This document shows positions 46,371 to 55,585 of a DNA stretch of 64,000 bases, piece by piece. Source of the stretch: Pseudomonadota bacterium (GTDB lineage: Bacteria > Pseudomonadota > Alphaproteobacteria > GCA-2746255); contig JBFMHN010000006.1 of NCBI GenBank assembly GCA_040752895.1, positions 62,001 to 126,000 of the forward strand, in the 5' to 3' direction. The notes under the pieces were generated by a model. The model did no database searches and was not told the origin of the DNA. It saw only the letters and a program-made list of their open reading frames with translations. Numbering within the stretch: the first letter of the stretch is position 1; the number at the start of each line of letters is the position of its first letter. Position numbers and translations under genes: made by a program.

Positions 46371-47804
46371 TCAAGCGGCATCGCCCGCCCGCTGCGGCAT
46401 ATCCTTCGACCCGGCCACCCGCTTGGCCGGAAAGCGCAGGGTCACCGTCGTGCCGATCCCAAGTTCGCTTTCGATCTCGACCGCACCGTCGTGCAGTTCC
46501 ATGATTTTCTTCGCCAGCGGCAGGCCAAGGCCTGTCCCTTCATGGCCGCGGGAATAAGCACTTTCCACCTGGACAAAAGGCTCGAAGATCTTCGGGATAT
46601 CTTCCTTGGCGATTCCGATGCCGGTATCTTCGATCCGAACCAGCACGCCGCCGTCCTTGGTCTCCCCGACAGAAACGGCGACGGCCCCTCCGCGCTGCGT
46701 GAACTTCACGGCGTTCGACACCAGGTTAATGAGACTTTGCCGCAAGAGCCGTGGGTCCGCCAGCAACCGGGTCACCGCCTGCGGTACGTCGAAGTGAAGT
46801 CGGACCCCGCCTTCCGCCGCCCGCTCGCGGAACATGCGCAAGCACCGGTCGATGACTTCCGTCAGGTTCACGACCTCCTCGCGCAGGGTCAGCTTGCCGG
46901 CTTCCGCCTTCGAAAGATCCAGGATATCCGTGATCAGGCTAAGGAGATGGCTTCCGCTGCTGTGGATGTCCTCGATATAGGCCCGGTATTTTTCCGAGCC
47001 AAGCGGGCCGAACATCTGCTGCTTGATGATGTCGGAAAAGCCGAGGATGGCGTTCAGCGGCGTGCGCAGTTCGTGGCTCATGACGGCAAGGAATTCCGTT
47101 TTTGCCTGGCTGCTGGCGCGGGCTTCCTCCAAAAGCTGATCGGAGCGCCATTTTTCTTTGAGAAGAAGCTGCATGTTGACGAAGTTCTGGCGAATATAGA
47201 GTTCCTGCGTGTAGCTCGTGAACACGCCAACCAGCAACGCAACACCAAGAAAGAAATTGTTGTTGATAAGGGTTTCAAGCGGGATCGGGTTGGCGACCAG
47301 CGCCACGTACTGGTAAAGCCCGATCAGCGCGACGGAAACGGCGGCGGCGTATAGGTACCGAAGCACGCTCAGGCTGGAGCAGTAGATGATGACGAGGATA
47401 AGCCCGGCGTAATAAAAATGATTGCCCGGCGCGTCCGCGATGGCCACCATGCCGAGAACGCCAAGGCCGGGAACGAGCATGCCGAGCGCGAGAATGGGCT
47501 GCGAGAATTTCCAAAAGGTTTTTGTGAGCGTAACCAGGAACATTCCGAACAGGATCGGGCAGACCAGCCCGAAACGGATAGCCCAGATTGCCATCAGTTG
47601 TTCGGGAACGATGTAAAGGTCAAGAATCGCGAACAGGGCATAGAGAAACATCCCGGAAAAGATCGATACCCAGACGATGGGAAGCGACTGCCGGATGTGC
47701 ATGTTCTGGTAGCGCCGCTCCGTCTCCCCGTCGTTGAAACGAAGGCGGAGCTTTCCGAGACGGAGCTGCGGCACATTCCACGTCTCGATCGGGTTTTCTT
47801 TCAT
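46371..47804 (-). CDS. Sensor histidine kinase with six-TM N-terminus
   Basis: A 477-residue membrane kinase. About six hydrophobic segments span residues 40-205 (for example LPIVWVSIFSGMFLYALFAI and NFFLGVALLVGVFTSY), with almost no periplasmic domain, suggesting a lipophilic or membrane-borne ligand. HisKA has MSHELRTPLNAILGFSDIIK and the HATPase has IEDTGIGIAKEDIPKIFEPF, GHEGTGLGLPLAKK. There is no receiver domain, so a separate response regulator is needed; none is adjacent. It is convergent with the methyltransferase, three bases apart. The six-TM layout is shared with PhcS- and LqsS-type autoinducer sensors. Confidence 0.85.
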   Translation of the reverse strand: MKENPIETWNVPQLRLGKLRLRFNDGETERRYQNMHIRQSLPIVWVSIFSGMFLYALFAILDLYIVPEQLMAIWAIRFGLVCPILFGMFLVTLTKTFWKFSQPILALGMLVPGLGVLGMVAIADAPGNHFYYAGLILVIIYCSSLSVLRYLYAAAVSVALIGLYQYVALVANPIPLETLINNNFFLGVALLVGVFTSYTQELYIRQNFVNMQLLLKEKWRSDQLLEEARASSQAKTEFLAVMSHELRTPLNAILGFSDIIKQQMFGPLGSEKYRAYIEDIHSSGSHLLSLITDILDLSKAEAGKLTLREEVVNLTEVIDRCLRMFRERAAEGGVRLHFDVPQAVTRLLADPRLLRQSLINLVSNAVKFTQRGGAVAVSVGETKDGGVLVRIEDTGIGIAKEDIPKIFEPFVQVESAYSRGHEGTGLGLPLAKKIMELHDGAVEIESELGIGTTVTLRFPAKRVAGSKDMPQRAGDAA

Positions 47805-47971
47805 CCTTCTCCCTCAAAAGGTTAGTGCCGAACCAGGCGCGCTCCTTCGAGCGCACTGCCCGCCCCGTCGGTTAACGGTTCGTTACCAACCTATGGGAAA
47901 AGTTTAAAAAATCCTTTAAACCGCCAGGCGCTGGGTGGCCGGTTCGGAATAACCTTGCGATTCATGGGGTT

Positions 47972-49183
47972 CTAGAAAAAGCGGCTGAGGCGAAGTGTCA
48001 CGAAATCGTCCTGGGCGATCCCGGCGAGCAGGCGCTCCCCCTTCGAATCGAAGGAGAGGCGCGCCTCCATCTCGACCTTCCAGCGGTCGCCGACCCGGCG
48101 CTCCGCCTCGACGAAGAGAAACGTCGCCTGGGAAGTCCGGTCAACGATCGCGCCGACCAGCGCCCCCGTACTCTGGGCATCGTTCAAGGCCAGCCGCGAG
48201 CCGAAAAAAACGTCCCCCTCGTTCGCCGTAAGCGGCGCGCGCGCCGGGTCGCGGCCGTCGTACTGGTGTTCGGCCAGAAGCCCAAGGTCGTAATCGGTTT
48301 CGAAGATCTGGTAGAGCGTGTATTCGAAACCGGCTACGGTCGCGAAGAACCGCCGGCCATGGCCGCTCCGCGTCATCGCCTCCAATTTCCAGAGCCACGC
48401 CCCCGTCGTCAGTTGGGCATCCAGCGAGGTTTGGTCGATCTGGTCGTAGTGCGGAACGAGAACGAGTCGGCCGCTGGTTCGAGGCGTGACGATCAGCCGA
48501 GGTTCGCGGCTTGTCCCGTGAAAATGCGCAACCCCGATGTCCCACTTACTCACCGTATGCGACCAACGCAGGGCATAATCCACATGGGCTTCTTTGGCCG
48601 CCGAGTCGTAGGTGGGATCGTCGGCGTCGATGGCAAGCGGCCCGCGCAGCCTGGCGTCGTCATCCGCGAACGTACGCTCCCGGAACCCAGGCAAGACGAA
48701 AAAACTCAGCGTTCCCCACTCCTGCCGCAGCCGGAAATTCACCATCGGCTGGCCCAACTTGTCCTCGTTATCAATGTCTTCGACGCCATCGAACTGGTTG
48801 ATGATATCGACCAGATGGCGGGATTCCGTGACCCCCCAGAAAACGCGGTCGAAACCGACGACAAGATCCCAGCCGTCCCCAATATGGAGCCAGTTTGCCT
48901 CGCGGATATCGGCGTGGGTGCGGCGGTCGTCGTCGGCGTCCCAGCGCGCAAAAGGAAGAAAGGTCAGGCGGTTTTGCCGCCCGTCCCATTCGTAGACGAT
49001 TTCCGGCGCGGCCTCGAAGGAGGGGGAAACCCGCGTGTCGTCCTGTTCGGAAAAGAGCGGCGGGTTTGGGAAAAACCGCGCCTCGATGGCGAGGGACCCG
49101 GCAAGGTCCCACTCCCCGGCGAAAGCGTTTCCCGCCGGTAAAAGCGCCGCGGCGACAAGAAAGAAAGTACGCGTCTTTGTCAC
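47972..49183 (-). CDS. Outer-membrane beta-barrel protein of unknown family
   Basis: A 403-residue exported protein. The signal peptide ends near residue 22 (LPAGNAFA before GEW). The rest is alternating beta sequence with many aromatic strand ends (NRLTFLPFARWDADDDRRTH, WDLVVGFDRVFWGVTESRHL) and a final Phe-Phe, as in outer-membrane barrels. It is not a clear match to a named porin. The GTG start at 49183 overlaps the stop of the LolA-like gene by four bases, and the RND gene precedes that, so the three form a transport operon and this is likely its outer-membrane component. Confidence 0.75.
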   Translation of the reverse strand: MTKTRTFFLVAAALLPAGNAFAGEWDLAGSLAIEARFFPNPPLFSEQDDTRVSPSFEAAPEIVYEWDGRQNRLTFLPFARWDADDDRRTHADIREANWLHIGDGWDLVVGFDRVFWGVTESRHLVDIINQFDGVEDIDNEDKLGQPMVNFRLRQEWGTLSFFVLPGFRERTFADDDARLRGPLAIDADDPTYDSAAKEAHVDYALRWSHTVSKWDIGVAHFHGTSREPRLIVTPRTSGRLVLVPHYDQIDQTSLDAQLTTGAWLWKLEAMTRSGHGRRFFATVAGFEYTLYQIFETDYDLGLLAEHQYDGRDPARAPLTANEGDVFFGSRLALNDAQSTGALVGAIVDRTSQATFLFVEAERRVGDRWKVEMEARLSFDSKGERLLAGIAQDDFVTLRLSRFF

Positions 49184-50004
49184 CGGACTCGCGACAGTTG
49201 GCTTGACGTAAAGTTATCCTCGCTCAAGCCGATCCGGAAACGGTAGTCGCTAAAAAGCAGGGTCGTCGATTTTCCGGTTTGCACGTTATCCACTTCCATC
49301 CGCTGCGGTCGCCAGTAGCGATCCAGGTAACGCCGGTATTCCGACTGGACGAGAATCTTCAACAGCTCTTCCTTGCGGTCGTAGTATTCCACTTTCACGG
49401 CACGGTATTCGCTCTGGTCAATCCAGACGACCTGTTTCGTATAGCCCGAATGCTCATAGAGCGGGACGCGCGCGACGACGAAGCACATGAGCTCACCGCA
49501 CGGTTCGTCCCGAAGCCATGCGTAGCTGTATTTGGCGACCTCCTGACTGGCAAGGTCTTCGTAGGCAAATTCACTGCCCATGAAGGGACCGGATTTGTTG
49601 ATCGAGGAGATACGCTTCACGCGCTGGACGGCCGGCAGGTAAAGCCACTGGTCGTCGGGTTCAAGGGTCTTAGTGTGCGAAAGAAACGCCGCACCCTGCA
49701 CATCGCGAGGCTCGTCAAAAATGGTCAGGCCCTTGTCGCCAAGCCCCGGCTCCGTCACTTCGAGCGCCTGGGAGCGAAGGACACGGGTGCTGGTCTCGCC
49801 GCTCCGGTTTTTCAGCACCATCTCCAACTTAACCTCGCTGTCGCCCCAGCCGAGATCGCGACGGTCCGCTTCCACGGCGATAGCAAGCCCCTTCTCTTCC
49901 GGCGTTTGCGCAAAAGCGCCGGCCGACAGGGCGAGGCCGGCGACGACGGCCAGGTGCAGAAGTGCCTTTTTACGCCACCGGATCGGCGGCGGCTTTCTTT
50001 CCAT
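49180..50004 (-). CDS. LolA-like periplasmic outer-membrane lipoprotein-sorting protein
   Basis: A 274-residue periplasmic protein with a long N-region and a signal peptide ending near residue 32 (GAFA). The core has LRSQALEVTEPGLGDKGLTI, FDEPRDVQGAAFLSHTKTL, DDQWLYLPAVQRVKRISS and YEDLASQEVAKYSYAW, the layout of the LolA-like family that accompanies RND/MMPL exporters. It presumably carries a lipid or lipid-anchored cargo across the periplasm. The start at 50004 has AAGGAG seven bases upstream and overlaps the end of the RND gene by 35 bp. Confidence 0.82.
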   Translation of the reverse strand: MERKPPPIRWRKKALLHLAVVAGLALSAGAFAQTPEEKGLAIAVEADRRDLGWGDSEVKLEMVLKNRSGETSTRVLRSQALEVTEPGLGDKGLTIFDEPRDVQGAAFLSHTKTLEPDDQWLYLPAVQRVKRISSINKSGPFMGSEFAYEDLASQEVAKYSYAWLRDEPCGELMCFVVARVPLYEHSGYTKQVVWIDQSEYRAVKVEYYDRKEELLKILVQSEYRRYLDRYWRPQRMEVDNVQTGKSTTLLFSDYRFRIGLSEDNFTSSQLSRVR

Positions 50005-52327
50005 CTTTTTTCTCCTTCCAATATATCTGGCCGCGCGAAAGCGCCATGAGCAGCGGCGGCAACAATAGAAAATCCGCAAACAACGCGGCGGAAATCGCCG
50101 TGGCCGTCAACAGGCCAAGGCTCTTGTTGAGTTCGAAGGCCGAGAACGCCAGCACGCCAAATCCCGCGACCAGAACCGCCGTCATCACGAAAAGCGCCGC
50201 CCCCACCGTCGCGAAGGCGTAGCGGACGGCGGCGGGAGAATCGTAACCCCGTTCGCGGCGCGCCCGCAGGTATTTCGAAAGGAAATGGATGGTCGAGTCA
50301 ACGATGATGCCGAGGCTGGTCGCCGTCACGATCGAGGCGGCCAGGCCAAGCTCGCCGACGAAGACCCCCCAAATCCCGAAGGTGATAATGGCCGGAACGA
50401 TGTTTGGAATCAGGCTCAAGAGCCCGAGATGCAGGTCCCGGAAGGCGAGGATCAGCGACAGCGAGATCAGCACGAAGGCCACCCCCGTCCCCATCAGCAT
50501 GCTTTTGATGTTGCGTTCGGAGATGTAGGCAAACATGACGAACGGGCCGCTGGCCTCCACCCCGGACGCGGTCGGCATGTTCTCCGCTAACCACGCTTCC
50601 GAACTCGCTTTCAGCGCACGGGCCTTCCGCGTCGAGATATTTTCCAGCGTCGCGATGAGACGGACAGAGGATTTGTCAACGTTGATCTGGTTGTTGAGGT
50701 CAAGCCCATAGGGCAGCGACATCTCGAACAACAGAAGGTATTGGGCCGCCAAATCGCGGGTTTCGGGCAGCCGGTACCAGGTCGGATCGTCTCCATGCAT
50801 GTTTTTGTTCAGACGCCGCAGGATATCCGTCAACGTCTGAACGTGCACGACCCCGGGCTGCGCCTGAAGCCACTTCGCAAAAGCGTCAAGGTGCCGAAGG
50901 TATTCCGGTTCGTTGATGCCGCCGCTTTCGCCGGCCGGCAGCGAGTACTGGATCTGATAGATCCCGGAGAGATTCTGCATCGCGAAATCCGTATCGGCGC
51001 GAAACGGAATGGTGGGGCTGAAATAGTTCACGAACTGGTCGTTCAATTCGATGCGCGGAATGAAGGCGCCGAGTGCCACGACAAGTCCGCCTACCCCCCA
51101 CAACAATCGCCAACGGTTGCGAACGACGAAATTCGCGAGGCGCTCCATGTGCCAGGCCGAGATTTGCCGACGCCTTGCGGGACGGACCGGCAGCACCGCC
51201 ATCAAGGCGGGCAGGAACAGCATGGTATAGACCCACGCCGCGGCCACCCCGATGGCCGTGATGTTACCGAGGTCGCGGAAAGGTGGCGCATCGCTGAAGT
51301 TGAGGCTTAAGAAGCCGATCACCGTCGTAAGGCTGGTCAGGAAAACCGGGTGGAAATTTATCCGCATGCTTTCGACGATCGCTTCCCGCTTGGTGGCGCC
51401 TTGCGCCATCAACTGGCCCATCGTGACGAGGATGTGCACGCTATCGGCGATCGCCATGGTGAGGATGATTGTCGGCGCCGAAACGGAGGGCGGGGTAAGC
51501 TGGATTCCCACCCAGCCGGCAATTCCCATCGCCGTTGACGCGGAAAGACCAATCACGATCATCGTTGCGAAAGTGCCGGTCATGGAACGCAAAAGTGCGA
51601 CCATGACGAGCAACAGAACGCCGTACATCAACGGCACCAGCGTCTTGAGGTCGCCCTGGCTTGCCTCGGTGAAGGCGTTGTTCAACGCCGCAAGGCCGGT
51701 GATCGCGATTTTGATGTCCGGGTGCTCTTTCCGCACCCGCTCGGCCAGCGCCCGGGCGGCGGCCAGCGCCTTCGGCACTTCCTCGGCGTTTCGCTGCGGA
51801 AGGGTGAGATTCACGTTCACGGCTGTCGTCCGGGCGTCCGGCGACACCAGTCGGTGGATGAGCAGCGGTTCGGCCAGCGCGATCGCACGAATATCCTGCA
51901 AGTCCGCCGCGTCAAGCACCGCGGGGTCCGCCACGAGATCGGCGACCGTAAGGTTGTCACCGACGGCGCTGCTGTGCTGGAAATTGGTAAGCGAATCGAC
52001 GCGGGTTGCGTAAGGAACCTTCCACCCTTCTTCGGTCAAGGTCTTGACGGCGGATAGCACCTGCCGCGTGAAGACTTCGCCCTTTCCCGGCTGCAACACG
52101 AAAAGGATGTTGTCGTCTTTCGTATAGACGTTCTGGAGAGCCTCGAAGGCCGAGAGCTGGGGATTCTCCTGGCTGAAGAAGACGCGGTAATCGGTGGAGA
52201 ATCCAAGATGGCGCGCCCCGCTCGTCATGGCGACGGCGGCGAGGAGGGTCAGCGCCAGAATAGCCCAGCGCCAGCGCAAGACCCATTGCATATAGCCCGT
52301 AACCGTGATCCCAAGCTTTTCGAACAT
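49970..52327 (-). CDS. RND superfamily exporter (MMPL type)
   Basis: A 785-residue inner-membrane transporter of the COG1033 predicted-exporter group, driven by the proton gradient. Its duplicated layout is one TM helix (about 15-38), a large periplasmic domain to about 215, five TM helices, then the same again in the second half. The first TM-4-like region has FATMIVIGLSASTAMGIAGW and ILTMAIADSVHILVTMGQLM, with the Asp in MAIADSVH proton-relay-like; the second has ATSLGIIVDSTIHFLSKYL. It resembles lipid-exporting MMPL/HpnN-like proteins more than multidrug pumps. It is divergent from the TetR gene and followed by LolA-like and barrel genes. Confidence 0.88.
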   Translation of the reverse strand: MFEKLGITVTGYMQWVLRWRWAILALTLLAAVAMTSGARHLGFSTDYRVFFSQENPQLSAFEALQNVYTKDDNILFVLQPGKGEVFTRQVLSAVKTLTEEGWKVPYATRVDSLTNFQHSSAVGDNLTVADLVADPAVLDAADLQDIRAIALAEPLLIHRLVSPDARTTAVNVNLTLPQRNAEEVPKALAAARALAERVRKEHPDIKIAITGLAALNNAFTEASQGDLKTLVPLMYGVLLLVMVALLRSMTGTFATMIVIGLSASTAMGIAGWVGIQLTPPSVSAPTIILTMAIADSVHILVTMGQLMAQGATKREAIVESMRINFHPVFLTSLTTVIGFLSLNFSDAPPFRDLGNITAIGVAAAWVYTMLFLPALMAVLPVRPARRRQISAWHMERLANFVVRNRWRLLWGVGGLVVALGAFIPRIELNDQFVNYFSPTIPFRADTDFAMQNLSGIYQIQYSLPAGESGGINEPEYLRHLDAFAKWLQAQPGVVHVQTLTDILRRLNKNMHGDDPTWYRLPETRDLAAQYLLLFEMSLPYGLDLNNQINVDKSSVRLIATLENISTRKARALKASSEAWLAENMPTASGVEASGPFVMFAYISERNIKSMLMGTGVAFVLISLSLILAFRDLHLGLLSLIPNIVPAIITFGIWGVFVGELGLAASIVTATSLGIIVDSTIHFLSKYLRARRERGYDSPAAVRYAFATVGAALFVMTAVLVAGFGVLAFSAFELNKSLGLLTATAISAALFADFLLLPPLLMALSRGQIYWKEKKDGKKAAADPVA

Positions 52328-52365
52328 GCCGCTTTCAGTCTTTCCTTCTGGGCGCTTCCTTGTAT

Positions 52366-52389
52366 AAACTACACGGTGTAGTGTAGTTT
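52366..52389. promoter_or_regulatory. Palindromic TetR operator between exporter and regulator
   Basis: AAACTACAC and its complement GTGTAGTTT flank six bases (52366-52389). Inside lies a second, shifted palindrome, ACTACAC-G-GTGTAGT (52368-52382). It is 38 bp before the RND start and 86 bp before the TetR start. Overlapping palindromes of this kind between divergent genes are typical TetR-family operators, so the regulator probably represses both promoters. Confidence 0.7.
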
Positions 52390-52475
52390 TACGAACTCGC
52401 CAGTCAAGGTTAAACTAGCGGGCGCCCGACCGATCAGCCTATCCATAGGAAAAGGAACGAAAGAAGGTAAAGAAG

Positions 52476-53156
52476 ATGGAATCCGCCCAGCGCCCCGACC
52501 AAGGCCAAACGCCGAACCCGAAGCGCGACGCCATTCTCGCCGCCGGGCGCCAGCTTTTCCTCGAACACGGCTACGGGGCCGTGACGATGGATCGCATCGC
52601 CAAGAAGGCGAACGTCTCGAAACGCACCGTTTACAGCCACTTCGCCAACAAAGAATCCCTTTTCGCCGGCGTCATGACCGCGATCTGCGACCTTCTGGGC
52701 GGCCGGGCGCTACCGACCGAAATTCCCACCGGCCCACCGGCGGAGGTGCTGACCGAGATCGGCCGCACGTTCGTGAACCTGGTCACCGCGCCGGACGGCA
52801 TCGCCCTTTTTCGGATTGTCGTTGGGGAAAGCGCGCGTTTCCCAAAACTTGGCGCGGTTTTCTACGAGACGGGACCGGCACGGTTGGTGGACTGCATCGC
52901 AAGCTATCTCCGCGAGCAGAATCGAAAAGGCACACTGGCCGTGGCCGAGCCGGAGATCGCGGCCATGCAATTCCTCGATCTTGCGAAGTCGCGTTTTCAT
53001 CTCCGTCTTGTCTTGGGAATCGGCGAGGCACCGACGGATGGGGAAAAGGCGCGCGCGGTCGGCTGCGCCGTCGAGCTTTTTCTCTGTCTCTATGCGAAGA
53101 AAAGCGGACGGACCGAAAAAACTTCGTTTGCATCGTCCCGCGATCGAACACCATAA
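52476..53156 (+). CDS. TetR/AcrR family transcriptional regulator
   Basis: A 226-residue regulator. The helix-turn-helix occupies about 20-65 (KRDAILAAGRQLFLEHGYGA, VTMDRIAKKANVSKRTVYSH, FANKESLFAGVM). The remainder is the all-helical ligand-binding domain with FVNLVTAPDGIALFRIVVGE, and the C-terminus is rich in Arg and Lys. The pattern matches the AcrR-like C-terminal type that binds hydrophobic ligands such as fatty-acyl compounds. It is divergent from the exporter operon. The glycosyltransferase gene begins ten bases after its stop, so read-through into the glycan cluster is possible. Confidence 0.9.
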   Translation: MESAQRPDQGQTPNPKRDAILAAGRQLFLEHGYGAVTMDRIAKKANVSKRTVYSHFANKESLFAGVMTAICDLLGGRALPTEIPTGPPAEVLTEIGRTFVNLVTAPDGIALFRIVVGESARFPKLGAVFYETGPARLVDCIASYLREQNRKGTLAVAEPEIAAMQFLDLAKSRFHLRLVLGIGEAPTDGEKARAVGCAVELFLCLYAKKSGRTEKTSFASSRDRTP

Positions 53157-53166
53157 TCCCACCGAG

Positions 53167-54189
53167 ATGAGCCTTGATCCGTCTCCCCCCCATTCGCTTG
53201 CCGTCGTCATCCCCTGCTACCGGGAACGGGCGCACATCGACCGCCTCCTGGGCGCCATCCCGCCCGAGGTTTCCTTCGTCTATTGCGTGGACGACGCCTG
53301 TCCTGAAGGAACCGGCGACCATGTCCTGAAGACCTGCCGGGACCCGCGCGTGAAGGTGATCCGCCACGCGAAGAACTTGGGGGTTGGCGGGGCGACGGTG
53401 ACCGGCTACCGGGCGGCCCTTGCCGACAAGGCCGATATCGTCGTGAAGCTCGACGGGGATGGGCAAATGGACCCCGCCCTCATCCCGAAGTTCGTCGAGC
53501 CGATCCTTGAGGGAAAGGCCGACTATACGAAAGGCAACCGCTTCTACAGCTTGGCCTTCGCCAAACAGATGCCGACCGTCCGGAAGATCGGAAACGCCGC
53601 GCTCTCCTTCCTAAGCAAATTCTCCACCGGCTATTGGCGGCTTTTCGATCCCAACAACGGCTACACGGCCATCCACGCGAAGGTCCTGCGGCTGATTCCC
53701 CTGGAAAAGCTCGACCGCGGCTTCTTCTTCGAGCCCGACCTGCTCTTTCGCCTGAACACGCTGCGCGCCGCCGTCCTGGATATTCCCCTCGTGGCAAGCT
53801 ATGGGAACGAGCAAAGTTTCTTGAGCGTACCGAAGATCATTCCGCATTTCCTGGTCCGGCATTCCGTCAACTTTTTCAAACGAATCTTTTACAACTACTT
53901 TCTCCGCGATTTCAGCATCGCCTCCATCGAGTGGGTGCTGGGACCTGTCGCGTTGATCTTCGGTTTCCTGTTCGGTCTTTCGAAGTGGGTCGAAAGCATC
54001 GAACGCGGCATTTCGGCAACCTCCGGCACCGTCATGGTGGCCGCTCTTTCGGTCATCGTGGGATTGCAACTGACGCTTGCCGCCTTGAGCTTCGATATCG
54101 AGCGGCAGCCCACAAGCCCCATTCATCCGCTGCTCCGCGGCGATGAGGCGACAAGCGGCGCGGGTGGCCAAATCGCGAATGTTTCCTAG
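53167..54189 (+). CDS. Family 2 glycosyltransferase, polyprenyl-phosphate sugar synthase-like
   Basis: A 340-residue GT2 enzyme with two C-terminal membrane helices (about 255-275 and 292-315). The nucleotide-sugar site is seen in AVVIPCYRERAHIDRLLG, VVKLDGDGQMDPALIPKFVE (the DGDG metal motif) and YTKGNRFY. The layout is that of DPM1/GtrB-type enzymes that load a sugar onto polyprenyl phosphate for later transfer outside the membrane. ATG 53167 is the first codon consistent with the family N-terminus; the frame is open much further upstream inside the TetR gene. It overlaps the next gene. Confidence 0.88.
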   Translation: MSLDPSPPHSLAVVIPCYRERAHIDRLLGAIPPEVSFVYCVDDACPEGTGDHVLKTCRDPRVKVIRHAKNLGVGGATVTGYRAALADKADIVVKLDGDGQMDPALIPKFVEPILEGKADYTKGNRFYSLAFAKQMPTVRKIGNAALSFLSKFSTGYWRLFDPNNGYTAIHAKVLRLIPLEKLDRGFFFEPDLLFRLNTLRAAVLDIPLVASYGNEQSFLSVPKIIPHFLVRHSVNFFKRIFYNYFLRDFSIASIEWVLGPVALIFGFLFGLSKWVESIERGISATSGTVMVAALSVIVGLQLTLAALSFDIERQPTSPIHPLLRGDEATSGAGGQIANVS

Positions 54190-55585
54190 GCTGGCGGGCA
54201 CCCATGCGGGAACGGGTTTGAGAGAAGAACGCCGACTGCGATTCCGGGAGGCGCTTGCTTTTCTGCTTGCCGCCGGTGCCCTTGTCGCGGCCGGCCAGTT
54301 GCTTTTCCTTTCGGAGCCCAGGCGGCCGGTGGCGGACGAGCTTCGCTACATCGACTACGCGCTTAACCTTCTCCACCACCAGCGCTTCGGGCTTTCCGGC
54401 GGCGCGCTTGCGGAACCGGCCGCGCCGGGGAACGCAAACATGCCGCTCTATCCGGCATGGGTCGCCGCTCTCGCCGCCTTCGACCCCGATTTGCGCGAAA
54501 GCCTGCGCTGCGTTCTTACGCAACCGGAAGGCGGTCCTTGCCCGCTCGATCTCGGCTTGCTCACCGCCGCCCAAGGCGTCCTCGTCTTGGCGAGCCTCCT
54601 TTTTCTCTGGCTCACCGCGCGCAGGCTTTGCCGAAGCCCCGTCGTTGCCTGGCTTGCCGCCGCGCTGGGCGGCTGGATCCCGCTCGCTTACGCGAACATG
54701 GCCCTGACGGAAAATCTGATTTTTCCTTTCTTCTTCGCCTTCAGCTTCTTCCTTGTTCTGGCCTGGCAGACCGGAAGGGCGCGCTGGTGGTTCGCGGCGG
54801 GCCTGGCCATCGGCCTCGCCACCCTCACCCGGCCGGAATACGCCTACGCGTTTTACGCGCTCGCCGTAACGGCTTTTGCACTCGCGATCGGAAAATGGCG
54901 CAAGGCGTTCGTTCTCAACGCCGGCGTCGCGGTTCTCGGCTACGCCCTTGTCGTTGCGCCGTGGACGGCCCGCAACGCCCACCACTTCGATTCGCCCGCC
55001 CTGACGCAAGGCTATGACGGCCATATCCTGGCCCAGCGCGTCGCCTACAACCGCATGTCCTGGGAGGAACTGGGCGTCGCTTTCGTCTATTGGCTCCCCG
55101 ATTTCGGGGACACGCTTGCCCGCCACCTTTTCCCCGAAGCGCTTTACGCAAAACTCGGCTGGGAAGCGGGTTCCTACTACCGGACCGTCTCCACCGAGGT
55201 GTACCGCGAAAGCCTCGCCCGCGCAGGGACCACCACAAAGGTCGTGCCCGACCTAATCCGGGTCGAGATTCTCGGAAACCCGGTGAAACACTTCTTCGTG
55301 ACGCTGCCCCTTCTCCTGCGCGGCATCTTCGTCTCCACCTATTGGGGGCTGCTTGGATTTCTTTGCTTCCTCGTTCTGCTGGGCAGCGCCCTGCGAAGAC
55401 ACGCGAGCAGCGTTGCCGTCGCCGCCCTGCCCGCCTGGTTTATGGCTTTCTTCTACGCCGCGGTCTCCGTCAGCATCCCGCGTTACAACCTGAATCTCGT
55501 TCCGATGTACGCGATCGGCATGGCCTGGGTTTTTCACGAAGCGGGCGCGCAGGTCTGGCGGCGGTTCCTCCCGAGGGCGGCATGA
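54179..55585 (+). CDS. ArnT/GT39-like integral membrane glycosyltransferase
   Basis: A 468-residue protein with about ten TM helices. The first extracytoplasmic loop carries the acidic motif (PVADELRYIDYALNLLHHQR), which in GT39/GT83 enzymes holds the catalytic Asp/Glu. GLAIGLATLTRPEYAYAFYA is typical of the DUF2142/ArnT-like group. It would transfer a polyprenyl-phosphate sugar made by the preceding GT2 onto a glycan or lipid. It starts at ATG 54179, 11 bp before the GT2 stop, and ends in an ATGA overlap with the flippase-like gene. Confidence 0.78.
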   Translation: MFPRLAGTHAGTGLREERRLRFREALAFLLAAGALVAAGQLLFLSEPRRPVADELRYIDYALNLLHHQRFGLSGGALAEPAAPGNANMPLYPAWVAALAAFDPDLRESLRCVLTQPEGGPCPLDLGLLTAAQGVLVLASLLFLWLTARRLCRSPVVAWLAAALGGWIPLAYANMALTENLIFPFFFAFSFFLVLAWQTGRARWWFAAGLAIGLATLTRPEYAYAFYALAVTAFALAIGKWRKAFVLNAGVAVLGYALVVAPWTARNAHHFDSPALTQGYDGHILAQRVAYNRMSWEELGVAFVYWLPDFGDTLARHLFPEALYAKLGWEAGSYYRTVSTEVYRESLARAGTTTKVVPDLIRVEILGNPVKHFFVTLPLLLRGIFVSTYWGLLGFLCFLVLLGSALRRHASSVAVAALPAWFMAFFYAAVSVSIPRYNLNLVPMYAIGMAWVFHEAGAQVWRRFLPRAA

